Below are positions 44,801 to 56,280 of a stretch of 64,000 nucleotides of DNA, one piece after another; within the stretch, counting starts at the first letter, position 1, and every line of letters begins with the position of its first letter. Under the pieces are notes generated by a model. The model was not told the DNA's origin and searched no databases. It saw nothing but the letters and a program-made list of their open reading frames with translations. The position numbers and the translations under genes were made by a program. Source of the DNA: Parietaria judaica (Eukaryota; Streptophyta; Magnoliopsida; Rosales; Urticaceae); the NCBI GenBank assembly GCA_954871525.1, contig OX940865.1:5208001-5272000 (forward strand), given 5' to 3'.

Positions 44801-47800
44801 TTGTTTATTCCCAAGATAGAGTCTGGCTGATTGGTTTCTATTTCCGTCTTTGACAAGTTCGACATATAGCACAGTCTGATTTTTCAATAATCGTATAGCC
44901 CTAATATAGTCAATAAAAACTTTCCATATTTTAATCATCACATTTGTATTTTCAACATCTATATTCTCAAAATTCAATCAGGATTACTTTGTCTCTGATA
45001 TGCATTATGGTATATGGGGTTGCGGTCTTTCTGTTTGTATCAATGTACACCCTTAGAATATAATAAGGCTGGTCCGCACATCTTCAACATGGAATCGGGC
45101 TGATTTGTATTTTCTTTATCGTTCATTCCCGAGATAGGGTCTTGCTGATTGGTTTATATTTCCCTCATTGACAATCTCGACATATAACACAGTCTTTGTT
45201 TTCAATAATTGTATAGCCCCAACATAAAGTCAGAAAACCTATCCATCATTACACATTTGTATTTTTGTTATCTATATTCTGACATTCAATCGAGATTAAT
45301 TGATATCTGATATGCATTATCGTATTTTCAGTCGCGGTCTTTCCGTTCGAATCAACGTACATACTTAGAATAGAGTCGGGCTGATTCGTACCTCCTCAAT
45401 ATAGAGTCGGGTTTATGTTTTTTTACTATTGTTTATTCTCAAGATAGAGTCTGTATGCTTGGTTTTTTATTTCCGTCTTTGACAATATCGACACGCAGCA
45501 CAGTCCGCATTTTCAATAATTTTATAGCCCTATCATAGTATCAAAAAAACATATCCATATTTTATCATCATATTCGTATTTTTGTCATTTCTATTCTCGA
45601 CATTCAATCAGGATTAGTTAGTCTCTGATATGCATTATCGTATTTCCGGTCGCAGTCTTTCCGTTTAAATCAACATACATCCTTAGAATAGAGTCAGGAT
45701 GATTAGTATATCCTCAACATAGATACAGGATGATCCGTGTTTTTATTATTGTTCATTCCCAATATAGAGTCAGGCTGATTGGTTTCTATTTCCGTCATCG
45801 AAAATCCCGACATATAGCAGTCTATTTTTTCAATAATTGTATAGCCCCTAAAGTCAAAAAATATATATTCATATTTTTATCATCACATTCGTATTTTCGT
45901 CATCTATATTCGCGACATTCAATCTGGATCACTTGATCTCTGATATGCATTATCGTATTTGGGGTCGCAATATTTCTGTTTGTATCAACGTACATTCTTA
46001 TAATAGAGTCAGGCTGATTCGTACATCCTCAACATAGAGTCGTGTTGGTCCGTGCTTTATTATTGTTTATTCCCAAGATAGAGCCTGGTTGATTGGTTTT
46101 TATTTCCGTCATTCACATTTTCAATCTCGAAATATAGCACTGTCCGTTTTTTCAATAACTGTAAAGCCCCAACATAGAGTCAAAAAAATCTATCCATATT
46201 TTTATCATCACACATTTGTATTTTTGTTATCTATTTTCTCGACATTCAATCGGGATTACTTGGTCTCTGATATGCATTATCTTATTTCAGGTCGCGGTCT
46301 TCCGAGTCACATGTTAATCATTATCTTTCATGTCACGAGTTGTATCACCATCTTTCGGTTCATGGGTCGTATTATTTCTTTACGGGTTTAGGGTGATATA
46401 TATTCTCGACATTTTTACCACACATTCGTATTTTCGTGATATATATTCTCGACATTCAATCGGGATTACTTGATCTCTGATATGACACATTCGTATTTTT
46501 GTCATCTATATTCTCGACATTCAATCGGGAGTATTTGGTCTCTTATATGCATTATCGTATTTGGGGTCGCGGTCTTTTCGTTTGCATCAACCTACATCCT
46601 TATAATAGAGTCGGGCTGATTCGTACAACTTCAACATAGAGTAGGGTTGATCCATGTTTTTATCATTGTTTATTCCCAAGATAGAGTCTGGCTGATTGGT
46701 GTCTATTTCCGTCTTTGACAAGTTCGACATATAGCACAGTCTGATTTTTCAATAATTGTATAGCCCTAATATAGTCAATAAAAACATTCCATATTTTAAT
46801 CATCACATTTGTATTTTCGTCATCTATACTCTCAAAATTCAATCAGGATTACTTTGTCTCTGATATGCATTATGGTATATGGGGTTGCGGTCTTTCTGTT
46901 TGAATCATTCTACACCCTTAGAATATAATAAGGCTGGTTCGCACATCTTCAACATGGAATCGGGCTGATTTGTATTTTCTTTATAGTTCATTCTCGAGAT
47001 AGGGTCTTGCTGATTGGTTTATATTTCCCTCATTGGCAATCTCGACATATAGCACAGTTTGTGTTTTCAATAATTGTATAGCCCCAACATAAAGTCAGAA
47101 AAACCTATCCATCATTACACATTTGTATTTTTGTTATCTATATTCTGACATTCAATCGAGATTAATTGATATCTGATATGCATTATCGTATTTTGAGTCG
47201 CGGTCTTTCCGTTCGAATCAACGTACATACTTAGAATAGAGTCGGGCTGATTCGTACATCCTCAATATAGAGTCGGGTTTATGTGTTTTTATTATTGTTT
47301 ATTCTCAAGATAGAGTCTGTATGCTTGGTTTTTATTTCCGTCTTTGACAATATCGACACGCAGCACAATCCGCATTTTCAATAATTTTATAGCCCTAACA
47401 TAGAGTCAAAAAAATATATCCATATTTTATCATCATGTTCATATTTTTGTTATTTATATTCTCGACATTGAATCAGGATTAGTTAGTCTCTGATATGCAT
47501 TATCGTATTTCCGGTCGTAGTCTTTCCGTTTAAATCAACGTACATCCTTAGAATAGAGTCAGGATGATTAGTATATCCTCAACATAGATACAGGATGATC
47601 CGTGTTTTTATTATTGTTCATTCCCAATATAGAGTCAGGCTGATTGGTTTCTATTTCCGTCATCGAAAATCCCAACATATAGCAGTCTATTTTTTTCAAT
47701 AATTGTATAGCCCCAACACATAAAGTCAAAAAATATATATCCACATTTTTATCATCACATACGTATTTTCGTCACCTATATTCGCGACATTCAATCGGGA

Positions 47801-48240
47801 TCACTTGATCTCTGATATGCATTATCGTATTTGGGGTCGCAATCTTTCTGTTTGTATCAACGTACATTCTTATAATAGAGTCAGGCTGATTCGTACATCC
47901 TCAACATAGAGTCATGTTGGTCCGTGCTTTATTATTATTTATTCACAAGATGGAGCCTGGTTGATTGGTTTTTATTTCCGTCATTCACATTTTCAATCTC
48001 GAAATATAGCACTGTCCGTTTTTTCAATAACTGTAAAGCCCCAACATAGAGTAAAAAAAATCTATCCATATTTTTATCATCACACATTTGTATTTTCTCG
48101 ACATTCTATCGGGATTACTTGGTCTCTGATATGCATTATCTTATTTCAGGTCGCGGTCTTCCGAGTCACATGTCAATCATTATCTTTCATGTCACGAGTT
48201 GTATCACCATCTTTCGGGTCATGGGTCGTATTACTTCCTT
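38831..48240. repeat. Higher-order repeat, five units of ~1.87 kb
   Basis: A marker 'ttccgagtcacatgtcaatc' (one unit has ttctgag) occurs at 38831, 40691, 42563, 44435, 46300 and 48159, giving spacings of 1860, 1872, 1872, 1865 and 1859. Each unit contains five ~315-bp monomers plus a shorter variant with a 'tttatcacacattcg' insert and a 67-bp spacing. The same monomer positions in different units are nearly identical, while monomers within a unit differ strongly. That is the definition of a higher-order repeat. One unit lacks six bases near 45846. Confidence 0.9.
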
Positions 48241-48345
48241 ACGGGTTTAGGGTTTAATTTTTATGGGGTTAAAGTTTAGGGTTAAAGTGTAGGGATAGGG
48301 TTAGGATTTTACTATAAGACTAGGTTAAAGTTAAGGTTAAGATGA
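48238..48345 (+). repeat. Degenerate telomere-like motifs at the satellite edge
   Basis: The last higher-order unit ends 'cgggtttagggtttaa', followed by 'gtttagggttaaag', 'gtagggatagggttagg' and 'ggttaaagttaaggttaag'. These are loose variants of the plant telomere repeat TTTAGGG. There are too few perfect units for a true telomere tract. Confidence 0.5.
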
Positions 48346-48560
48346 ATCAAAATATCAATTAAGATCTTTGTTTGTATCGATGTACATCTTCCCCGTAGAG
48401 TAAGGCTAATTGGTTCTTATTTTCGACATCCAACCTCAAAATTATTTATAAATTGATCGGTTTGTGTTTTTGATCATCGTAAAGCCTCGACATATAGTTG
48501 AGATTGCTTGGTCCGTGTTTATATTATTGTTCACTCTTAATGTAGAGTTAGGGTAAGGTT

Positions 48561-49555
48561 TTTTGGATGTAAGATTATTGTTAGGGTTTAATGTTAAGAT
48601 GAATCGAAATATTAATCATAGGTCTCAATCATAGAGTTAGCTCAAATTATGCAACTTGAATTATAGAAATATTTTAACTATAGAGCAAAATGATTATTTA
48701 TTATTAAAAGCATAAAGACCAAAAGCATCTAAATCAATAAGAAAACTTACTTGAAACTCATTTGTGTAGTAATCAGAAGAGCATTTAAAGATATCCTCAA
48801 ACTTAGTAACAAAAAGAGAAAGGCATTGATTTCTTTTAGTTACAAAGTCAAAATAAAGAAAATCTGGTACAAGTAAAGAAAATGCAAACTTCTTAGCATT
48901 CTATAAAAAGCAGCATATAAACACAAAATCAAGAAAGGAATATGTGTTATTTTAAATATATACATATATTAGTGTGCCAAGGAATTTTAAGAAAATCAAA
49001 GCAAAAAACCTTGGGGCAATAGCCTTCAAATAATATAATTAACTTTCAAACTTTAAGGAAGTACCCTTCAATGCACAAGTAACCCTAGAAATTCTGATTA
49101 ATAAGAATTAAGAGTCATAACGATATGAAACAAATATAAATAAAAAACTGTCCATTGGACTAAATATATAAAAAAATACAGTGTATACACATAGATACAC
49201 ATCGATAGTTCCCTCAGAAAGAATGTGAAGATCATCAAGAAATAATCAGAATTAGCATGGTTTATAGAAAGCATCATAGGGAAGGCAATGAACATAATTC
49301 ATGCTTAAAGAATAACAATATATTTGTACATTCTTAGTGATACGAAACAAAAATCTATAAATAAGTATTATCCAGTGGACTAATCAAGTTGAAAACGTTA
49401 GATTAAGATACGAAAACCATCAAAATAGATACAGCAGGCTCATTGCTATCAAACGGTATGAAGAATACAATCAAAACACACAAACAAACAGAAACAATAG
49501 TAATATCATGAGTGTTGGGTTATCTCTAAGTTAAGTAATTTAATTGCTAGGGAGA
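48561..49555. other. AT-rich region without a recognised gene
   Basis: No coding signal is convincing. From about 49205 the sequence is repeated in altered form at 50080-50220 ('aatgtgaagatca', 'aaagcatcataggg', 'tgtacattcttagt', 'gaaacaaaaatct'), which shows it is one copy of a duplicated intron-like segment. Confidence 0.45.
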
Positions 49556-49564
49556 GTGATGAAT

Positions 49565-49690
49565 CAATTACCTTGACGAGAAGCTTGAGATAGATATCCT
49601 GGCCTAGCCGCGCCTTCCACCATATATGCACGAAGGTGCTTAACCATCATCAAAATCGCTCCACAATCGACGATCACTGTAGGAGTTTAG
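49565..49690 (-). pseudogene. Armadillo-repeat exon fragment, copy A (ARIA/ABAP1-like)
   Basis: On the minus strand a frame reads VIVDCGAILMMVKHLRA, matching the armadillo-repeat wording of the plant BTB/ARM proteins ARIA and ABAP1 ('VIVDCGAIPALVKHLQAP'). It continues into GYLSQASRQ, then a GTAATT donor-like site. No start, stop or neighbouring exon is intact, so it is a gene remnant. A second copy lies about 980 bp to the right. Confidence 0.5.
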
Positions 49691-50324
49691 AATTCAAATT
49701 CCGCGGATATGAATTTTCCCCGTTTTTAATTATACTTTTTTGATAACAGCTATTCAATCCTGATTATTGGATCGTAATTACTAATAGTCAATTTTTTTCA
49801 AACTAAGAATTACCAATTCTGAATTTGACTGAAAATAATAAGATGGAAAACAAAACTACATTATAATTTATAAAATCCCCATACGGTCAATTGAATTTAA
49901 TTTTTATCAGTTGCCTATTCATATTGGGCCATCAATGATTTTACATATCTTTTGTCTATAATCTAAAGTTTGCAACTAAATGTAGATAGGATTCGGTAGA
50001 AGTAAATACTATTTTCTTAGTTAGTTTCTAAGGAAACATTGAGATATAGTAAACCCTATGTTGTCCAACTTTCTTAGAAATAATGTGAAGATCACCATGA
50101 AATAATCTTGTTCATAAAAAGCATCATAGGGCTTGTATATTCTTAGTAATATGAAACAAAAATCTTACAGAATAACAATATACTTGTACATTCGAAACAA
50201 AAATCTGTAAAATAAAAAATTATCTTAGTTACAAAAACCATCAAGTTGAAAGATATAACAGGCTTATAAATCATAAATGTAATGCGGAACAAATCTAGTC
50301 CTTGGCCACAAAAGGATTAGATTA

Positions 50325-50515
50325 CACAAATCATACACTAATATCATAGAGTTGACACGAATCATACAGTAATATTTACACAAATCACAAAGCTGAGATT
50401 ACATAAATGATACAGTAATATCACAGAGCTGATTACAAAAATCATAACACAATTAATTCAGTAATATTTCCACAAATCATAGAGCTGATATTACACAAAT
50501 CATACAGAACACTTA
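50325..50515. repeat. Imperfect ~45-bp tandem repeats
   Basis: Segments of the form 'cacaaatcatacagtaatat' followed by 'cacagagctgatatta' recur four to five times with indels. The array lies in the duplicated non-coding part of the ARM remnant. Confidence 0.6.
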
Positions 50516-50549
50516 ACGGAAACAAATACCATTGCTATTGATGAATCAA

Positions 50550-51005
50550 ATACCTTGACGAGAAGCTTAAGATTGATATCTCGGCCTAGCTGTGCCGTCC
50601 GCCACCAGCATTGGAATCGCTCCACAGTCGATGAGCACATCTAACAGCTTCTCAGGCAAAAATGCAATCAAAACACACTTCAATAAGAAAACACGCAACA
50701 CTTCCGAATCAAGTCAGTGCCGTACTTGGCCAGTTCGCAGAGAGAGTCCGTGGCTCTCTTGGCGGCTTCGTGGTTTCGCTGCAGCCAGAGGCAGATTAGA
50801 GAACTTCGAAGCAAGATCAGACGTCTGCGCACATTACGAACCGACGGTCTTCTGGCCTGGTGAGGGAGGAAATCTTCCGATCGCAGTGGTCATCGCTGCT
50901 TTTTTGGAACTTTTGGTCGAACTTCCGCTTCAGGCTTCGCTTTGCGGTGGTCGTGACAGCTTCCTCGCTTCCGCTGCAAGGGAGAGATAGGTTACTGTTG
51001 ACCAC
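50550..51005 (-). pseudogene. Armadillo-repeat gene remnant, copy B (ARIA/ABAP1-like)
   Basis: In minus order: SLKRKFDQKFQKSSDD (50930-50870), reminiscent of the basic N-terminus of ABAP1-type proteins; then, in another frame, NHEAAKRATDSLCELAKYG (50785-50725); then LLDVLIDCGAIPMLVADG (50650-50595). The last two are consecutive parts of one armadillo repeat, separated here by a broken ~75-bp stretch. Frames do not connect and stops intervene. The 3' edge ('cttctcgtcaag|gtattt') repeats copy A. A real gene once existed here; the exact paralogue is uncertain. Confidence 0.5.
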
Positions 51006-51109
51006 TGAGCCTCCCGAGCCATCTTCAGGACTGAGCCGAACCTAAGTCGCACCCCTGAAATCAGTACAAACAAAGGGATTAAAAGGGGAAGGAATTCAAA
51101 TTATGATAT

Positions 51110-51400
51110 ATTGATCTAAGATCTAGCCCCAAATTGATCTAAGGTTTTTCTCGGAAAACCGGACGAGCAACAAGAAAAGAAGGAGAAGACGTACTTTCTC
51201 CTTGAGCTCATAGCGAGCACGATGTTCATCGAAGAGTGCGCAGGCTTCCTCGCTTCGCTTGATCGAGGCTGTGATACACTTCGTGCCTTCCACCACGTCT
51301 GGGGCGACCGGAGCACCAATGTGCGTCGCCGGAATCTGCAAGCCCTGGCAGAGAAGCTCGCTGGAATCTGCAAGCCCTAGCAGAGAAGCTCGGGGTGAGA
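51110..51400 (-). other. Coding-like segment of unknown function
   Basis: A minus frame of normal codon character reads IPATHIGAPVAPDVVEGTK, then SIKRSEEACALFDEHRARY and ELKEK, ending at a good donor site AAA|GTACGT near 51193. It lies upstream of the ARM remnant on the same strand and may be an exon of the same or another gene. I do not recognise the family. A short direct repeat 'ctggaatctgcaagccct' (about 51330 and 51362) flanks its start. Confidence 0.35.
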
Positions 51401-51773
51401 GAAGTGATATGTGTGTAAAGTGACGAAGCCCTAGTTCAATTAGGGCATTCCTTGTCGTCGTTTGGCTCTGTTTGGTCGTTTGGGCCTTGGCATTCGTGGG
51501 CCCGGATTGAGTCTTAAAAGGGGTGATTATATTCCTTTTCTTTCCCTGACCCCACAGTTAATGATCTTTTTCATTGATAAATGTTATCTCGCTTAAAATA
51601 TCTAATTATTTTACAAAAAATAGTATATCATCTATTATTAAAAAAAAATGAGTTAATGTATATATTCAAAGTGTATATGTTTTTGAAAAATATATATAAT
51701 TGCCATAATTTGAAATTACTTTCATATATCTTTTTTTAATATGCTATTTATTTATTAAAAAGTTGTTAATGTG
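51401..51773. other. AT-rich spacer before the solo LTRs
   Basis: No gene or repeat is recognised. 'ccctagttcaattagggc' at about 51430 gives a small inverted repeat. A/T runs dominate from 51600. Confidence 0.4.
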
Positions 51774-52151
51774 TAAATTCGTTCCATAAATTGGAATTGT
51801 GAGGTCATTAATTAAATTTATAGAATAAATTGTCTATGACCTAAGTTGTGAATATATTTAAATATTCATACGGAATTGGGCTTGTGAAATACAAAGTCCA
51901 GAAGCCCACTAATCACTTAACTGTGTTTGGGCCCGAGCAAAGATAAAAGCCCAGAAGGCAAAGTCACCCGAGCAGAATAAGCTCGAAGGAAGTCCGAACA
52001 GAATTCCAAAGGAAAAATCCGAGCAGAACTCAAAATCTCACTTCAAAAACAACACTTGGTTAAAACCAACACCCAAAACTCCTCCCGGACTAATTGTATC
52101 AAAAGGGATCCGAGCATAAGTTGAATAAAACCCCCGAGCAGAAGAAATCCC

Positions 52152-54919
52152 TGTTGGACATGTGTGTCCTTAAACAAGATATTTATCCATTTGTAAAAGA
52201 TTATGACAAGTCGTTGAATAAAGATGGTACTTATTATGTTAATCTTATTATAGTTTCTGTAGAGTAAAATAGAATGTTTGATTACTTAGTTCATAAAGGA
52301 TGCAATTATGTTATTATTATCACAAAGGAGTCATGTGAGGAAGAATTAATAAACATAATAAATGAACTTAAAATGTCCGTGACCTGATTAACTGGGTGGG
52401 AGCCCATTAATCGGTAAGGTCATTAATGTGACTGAAGTGACAATCCTATTCTGGATTTTGTGTGTGTCAACACTCACTAGAAGTGCATTAAGTATGAAGC
52501 GTCTTCATACTGGACTGGACCTGACTTAAACTCGAGAAGTTGTCATATAAGACCGTCACTGACAACTTGTAGTTGAGTCGCAAAATGATGATCAAATGGA
52601 TATTAGTTCTAAGTCCTGAGTGGTCATGAGTCCAAGCTGCTGGCTTGATTGTTCTTTGATTTAACCGTTAAAGAACACAAGACATTACCGCTGTTCCCAA
52701 CACTATTATTTTGGGAACATGATAGTCAGTAGTAAGGATTGCTTGATCATAGATATGGGCATCACACAGCTCTCTTCAGAGTCATGATGATTCCTTTGTT
52801 TGTCAGTGGTGAGAAGTGAGAGGTACCCGTGCGCAACTTATGAATCGAAACCATAAGTGGGTTACTCATAATATTACTGGCTGAGTCAAGGATGAAAATG
52901 CATTGAGGGGCATTACGGTATAAACCGCATGCTCATGTGTGGGTCATCAAGTGAAAGGACAATAATCGGTATTTGATTGAATCTAATGGACACCCTGCTG
53001 TATATAAGGGAATAATATATACCGTATCACTAAAGAGTGCAGCCTCGGGTCTATAGTGAAATCACTTCGAGGTTTGACGAACAACTAGCAGTTCGTTGGA
53101 GCTTAAGTGATACGGGTCCATGGTCCCTAGGATAGCTCCGTAACGGATCATACGTATGTGATTAAAATACATTCTGGATAATGTTTAATCATTTGGCTCG
53201 ACTTATAAAACGGACAAGTCTGTGTCAGACGTCAGATAGTTTTATCGATAGCGTGGCAAAAGTATCATATTTTGGTACACGAAAGTAACTGATAAAAAGA
53301 AAGTTAGAATTTAGATTTTTGAACAGCACCATGTTGTTCTAAATTAAATTCTAAGTAAATTTGCTTTTTGAACCAAGTCATTCTGACTTACGGTTTGTGA
53401 TTTATGGATTTTCTAAGTTTATGACTCGGTTCGATAAACTATGAAATTAAATCACATGTCACGAATTTAAATGATGGTGTTGCACCATGACATTTAATGT
53501 GTGATAAAGAGATCATGGTTTATTAATATAATTTGATTATTTGTATTTAATTATTAATATCTTATTAATAATTAATTAATAATTAAAGGATTTATATTAA
53601 TAAATAAATAATATATATTCATGTATTATTTAATGTGTATTTCGAATTAGGGTTTGAAGATAACAAACGCTAGATAAATTCGAATAACCAATCTTGAAGA
53701 TTTTATTTTTGCGGCATAAATACCTGAAGTTTGGTATAATAGCAAAAACCCGAAAATCAATTTAATCCATTGGATCGGTCATGATTTAGTATCAACCGTT
53801 GGATTGAGATAATTGATTGAAACCCTAATGTAATTCGAAATTGAAACTTGGTGACCAAGTTTAGGTATTTCGAATTAGCTTAATTAATTATGTCCGTTGG
53901 ATCGATTTTTAGATCTTATCTTTTATCCGTCGGATTAGAAATTAATTAACATTATATATATGATATTAAAATTCGAATAAATATGAGATAAAAGTTCGAA
54001 TTAGGGTTTTGTAAAACCCTAGGGTATTTGACTTTATCCCTAATTGATTTGATCCATTGGATTGGTTTAAGATTTAATTTTAACCATTGGATCTAGATAA
54101 TCATTAACAAATTCAAATTTGAATATATATATATATATATAATTCGAAAAATATATAATATGATGATAAGATTAAATATTTTAATCTTATCTTATATTAT
54201 TCAATTAATTAAATCCCTGATTAATTATATCCATTGGATCTAGATGAGATTGAATCTGGATCATTGGATTGAAATAATTATTTATATTTAATTAAAAGAA
54301 TTCGAATAATGGGAGGCAAAATCTCCAAATCGGTTACAGCTTGAGCCTATAAATAGGAAGCTCATTCTACATATTCAACACACCTCTCCCCAGAGAAAAA
54401 ACTCGACCTCTCCCTCTCTCTCTAGGGTCTGCGATTTTTTTGCTTCTGATCTCTTTTCTAGTTCGGCTTAGGAGATATTTTTCTCCGGTAGCTTTAAAAG
54501 AACCTTCAGTTAAATTTTTCGACGGAGTCCTGCCAGCGAAGCCCACGCTTCGGTAGCGAGGGATCCAGGAGAATATCCCGGAAGATCACGAGAGTTTCCC
54601 TCACCCCGGCGGAGCCCTGCCCAAGTCAGAACGCGCAGCCGGAATCGTCAACTGAGGTACGGCCTTATGCATTGGGTAAATAAATGCGACCATTTATTGC
54701 TTTCTATTTATTTCCTGTTCGACTAGATTATTAATAATGAATATGAAAATATTAAATTCGAAATATTTATCAGATCTCGTTTTGATTGTTACCCGATATC
54801 CGTGTCGTCGGTCCGATAACAAGATTTCCGCTTTAAAATGAATTTTTAAATGTTACCGGGACGGCCCGGAGGCTATTATCGTGGTAAGGAAGTCGGATTG
54901 ATACCACCGATTTCCAACA
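52152..54919 (+). repeat. Solo LTR, copia-type family, copy 1
   Basis: This 2768-bp LTR starts TGTTGGACATGTGTGTCC and ends GATTTCCAACA. A perfect duplication ATCCC flanks it at 52147-52151 and 54920-54924. It is a close match to 60787-63537 and a distant match to 17792-20171. The family assignment to Ty1/copia rests on general LTR style, since no internal sequence is present in the window. Confidence 0.9.
54348..54355 (+). promoter_or_regulatory. TATA box of solo LTR copy 1
   Basis: TATAAATA in 'gagcctataaataggaag', followed by a CT-rich leader with a 'ctccctctctctct' run. It corresponds to 62961-62967 and 19577-19584 in the other copies. Confidence 0.7.
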
Positions 54920-55308
54920 ATCCCTACGTTCGAGCACGAGCAAACTTGGTCAACCACATCAATTCAAACTCCCGAAGACCGACCAGAAAAACCGCCACGA
55001 CTTGAATTCAAACCCCATGACGACCAGTCAAGGTCCACTCCTACGACGATCTCGCAAGACGTAGCACACGTGTCAGCTCGGCAGCAATTCAAGGCCCGAA
55101 CTCGAAGCCACTACCACCAACGTACACCTCCAACGGGCAGAAGCTCAACATATAAAAAAGCAAGAAGGCAGCTCTTCCATACGCACGCAAGCATCCACCA
55201 TTGGGAGAAGAGAGTCTGTGAGAATTCGTATCTTCAGAGTGTTTTTCTTTCATTTTTTATCTATCAGGAATTGGCTTGTGGTTCCGATTGATCAATCATT
55301 CAAAAAGC

Positions 55309-55352
55309 AATAAATGTACAGAGGACGTAGTCAACTACCGCAATGGGACGAA
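55309..55352 (+). terminator. LTR polyadenylation block
   Basis: AATAAA at 55309-55314 is followed by 'acagaggacgtagtcaact', then 'accgcaatgggacgaac'. The same combination occurs in minus orientation in two other LTRs (29115-29158 and 29623-29665). Inside it GTAGT and ACTAC form a short dyad. It likely marks the LTR 3'-end formation site. Confidence 0.55.
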
Positions 55353-55530
55353 CATCTCTAAAAAACTTTGGTGTTTGATTTATTTTCTTTGCTCTTTTAA
55401 TTCTGTATGTCATCATTGATAGTATTGACGATGCGGAAGTCAGGATCCACAAAAACCTTAGCACATTCGAATCGAAATCTCATTCACAATACACTCGACC
55501 GTTGGCGTGCGAAACCACGTCAACAAAAGC

Positions 55531-56280
55531 TAAATAGTATTAATTGCTTAATTGTTGAAGTTCAATTTTTATAAATTAATAAAACTAAAAATAAATAGAA
55601 GGGTTATTATCAAGTATCATATTACTTAGACCTTTTCTTTAAACAATTTTTATAACAAAGAATATGTCAAAAAATGAAATTTAAAAATAAAAAGAATAAA
55701 AAGTTTTCTTAAAATAAACCAAAATGGCATGTATTTGTTGACGTAGTTTCCAACCTCAACGGTTACATTGCCTTGTGGATGTATGATATTTTATTTGTTC
55801 ATGTGGAATCTGATCGTTCCTGTTGCAAATTCTCAAACACTTTTTTTAATGGGGTGACACTATCAGCCAAGTTTACATACTTAAAGAGGGCACTCATTTT
55901 AGTCTCATGGCGTTTGAACTCATGACCTCATGAATAGAAGTGTAGTGGAGTTACCACTAGGTAAAACTTTCTTTGTTACTCAAACACTCTTTATTTATAT
56001 ATAAGCAAGTAAATGAGACAAAATCAAGAACCCAAAATTTAATTCTTTTGTCCTCGTCCTGGAATATTTGGGCCAAACTTTTTTGCTTCCATTTTGGTTC
56101 TTCAAATTGAAACTCGGACAAGCATAACATTCTTGTTATTTTAAATAATCGGGATGGAGCACAATTCAAGAAAAAATCATTCGTGAAAAAACGATAAAAA
56201 TACAAAATCCAAAATAACAAATCCGATTACCATGTCTAAAATTTATACTTATTGTTGATGCTGTATTTTAGATCAAACAC
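55531..56280. other. Interval with a truncated LTR piece and a tRNA-like tract
   Basis: At 55737-55800 'tgttgacgtagtttccaacc' and 'tggatgtatgatatttt' match the end of the nested solo LTR family at 29416, so this is a truncated LTR tip. At about 55905-55970, read on the minus strand, 'cctagtggtaactccac' and 'catgagttcaaacgcc' resemble tRNA D-arm and B-box segments. The minus frame 55957-56220 has no recognisable content. The rest is AT-rich. Confidence 0.45.

Larger units (their letters stand above)
36180..48560. repeat. ~12 kb satellite array with ~315-bp monomers
   Basis: The motif 'ctcgacattcaatcgggatt' recurs at about 36868, 37201, 37511, 37841, 38129, 38449, 38769 and onward, mostly 288-333 bp apart. 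Each monomer holds the series 'ggtcgcggtctttccg', 'caacgtacatccttagaa', 'tagagtcaggctgattcg', 'catagagtcgggctgatccg', 'gatagagtctggctgattgg', 'catatagcacagtccg' and 'aattgtatagccccaaca'. These are themselves decayed versions of a ~50-55 bp unit, clearest at 36490-36600 ('ctcgacatagaatcgagat' twice). Divergent units trail off from 48350 to 48560. Nothing in it looks coding; frames repeated every 1872 bp are by-products. Confidence 0.92.
51774..55525 (+). repeat. Solo LTR of the Tat family, hosting a copia solo LTR
   Basis: It starts TGTTAATGTGTAAATTC and ends CACGTCAACA. Flanks AAAGT (51769-51773) and AAAGC (55526-55530) form a 5-bp duplication with one mismatch. Without its insert it is about 980 bp, in inverse orientation to, and the same family as, the Tat 5' LTR at 28943-30787. 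No primer site or internal sequence follows 55525, so it is solo. Promoter 'cacatataaaaaag' is at about 55148; AATAAA is at 55309-55314. Confidence 0.85.

Noticed and set aside
40480..48257. Repeated 70-100 codon frames at ~1872-bp intervals
   Set aside because: They recur only because the satellite unit repeats. Frames shift with single indels and the translation has no domain, start context or conservation beyond the DNA repeat.
48238..48345. A chromosome end or true interstitial telomere
   Set aside because: There are only isolated or degenerate TTTAGGG words, no perfect tandem run, and the sequence continues with unrelated DNA.
36180..48560. A CRISPR-like reading of regularly spaced repeats
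   Set aside because: The spacers are themselves related repeats and the context is eukaryotic; this is satellite DNA.
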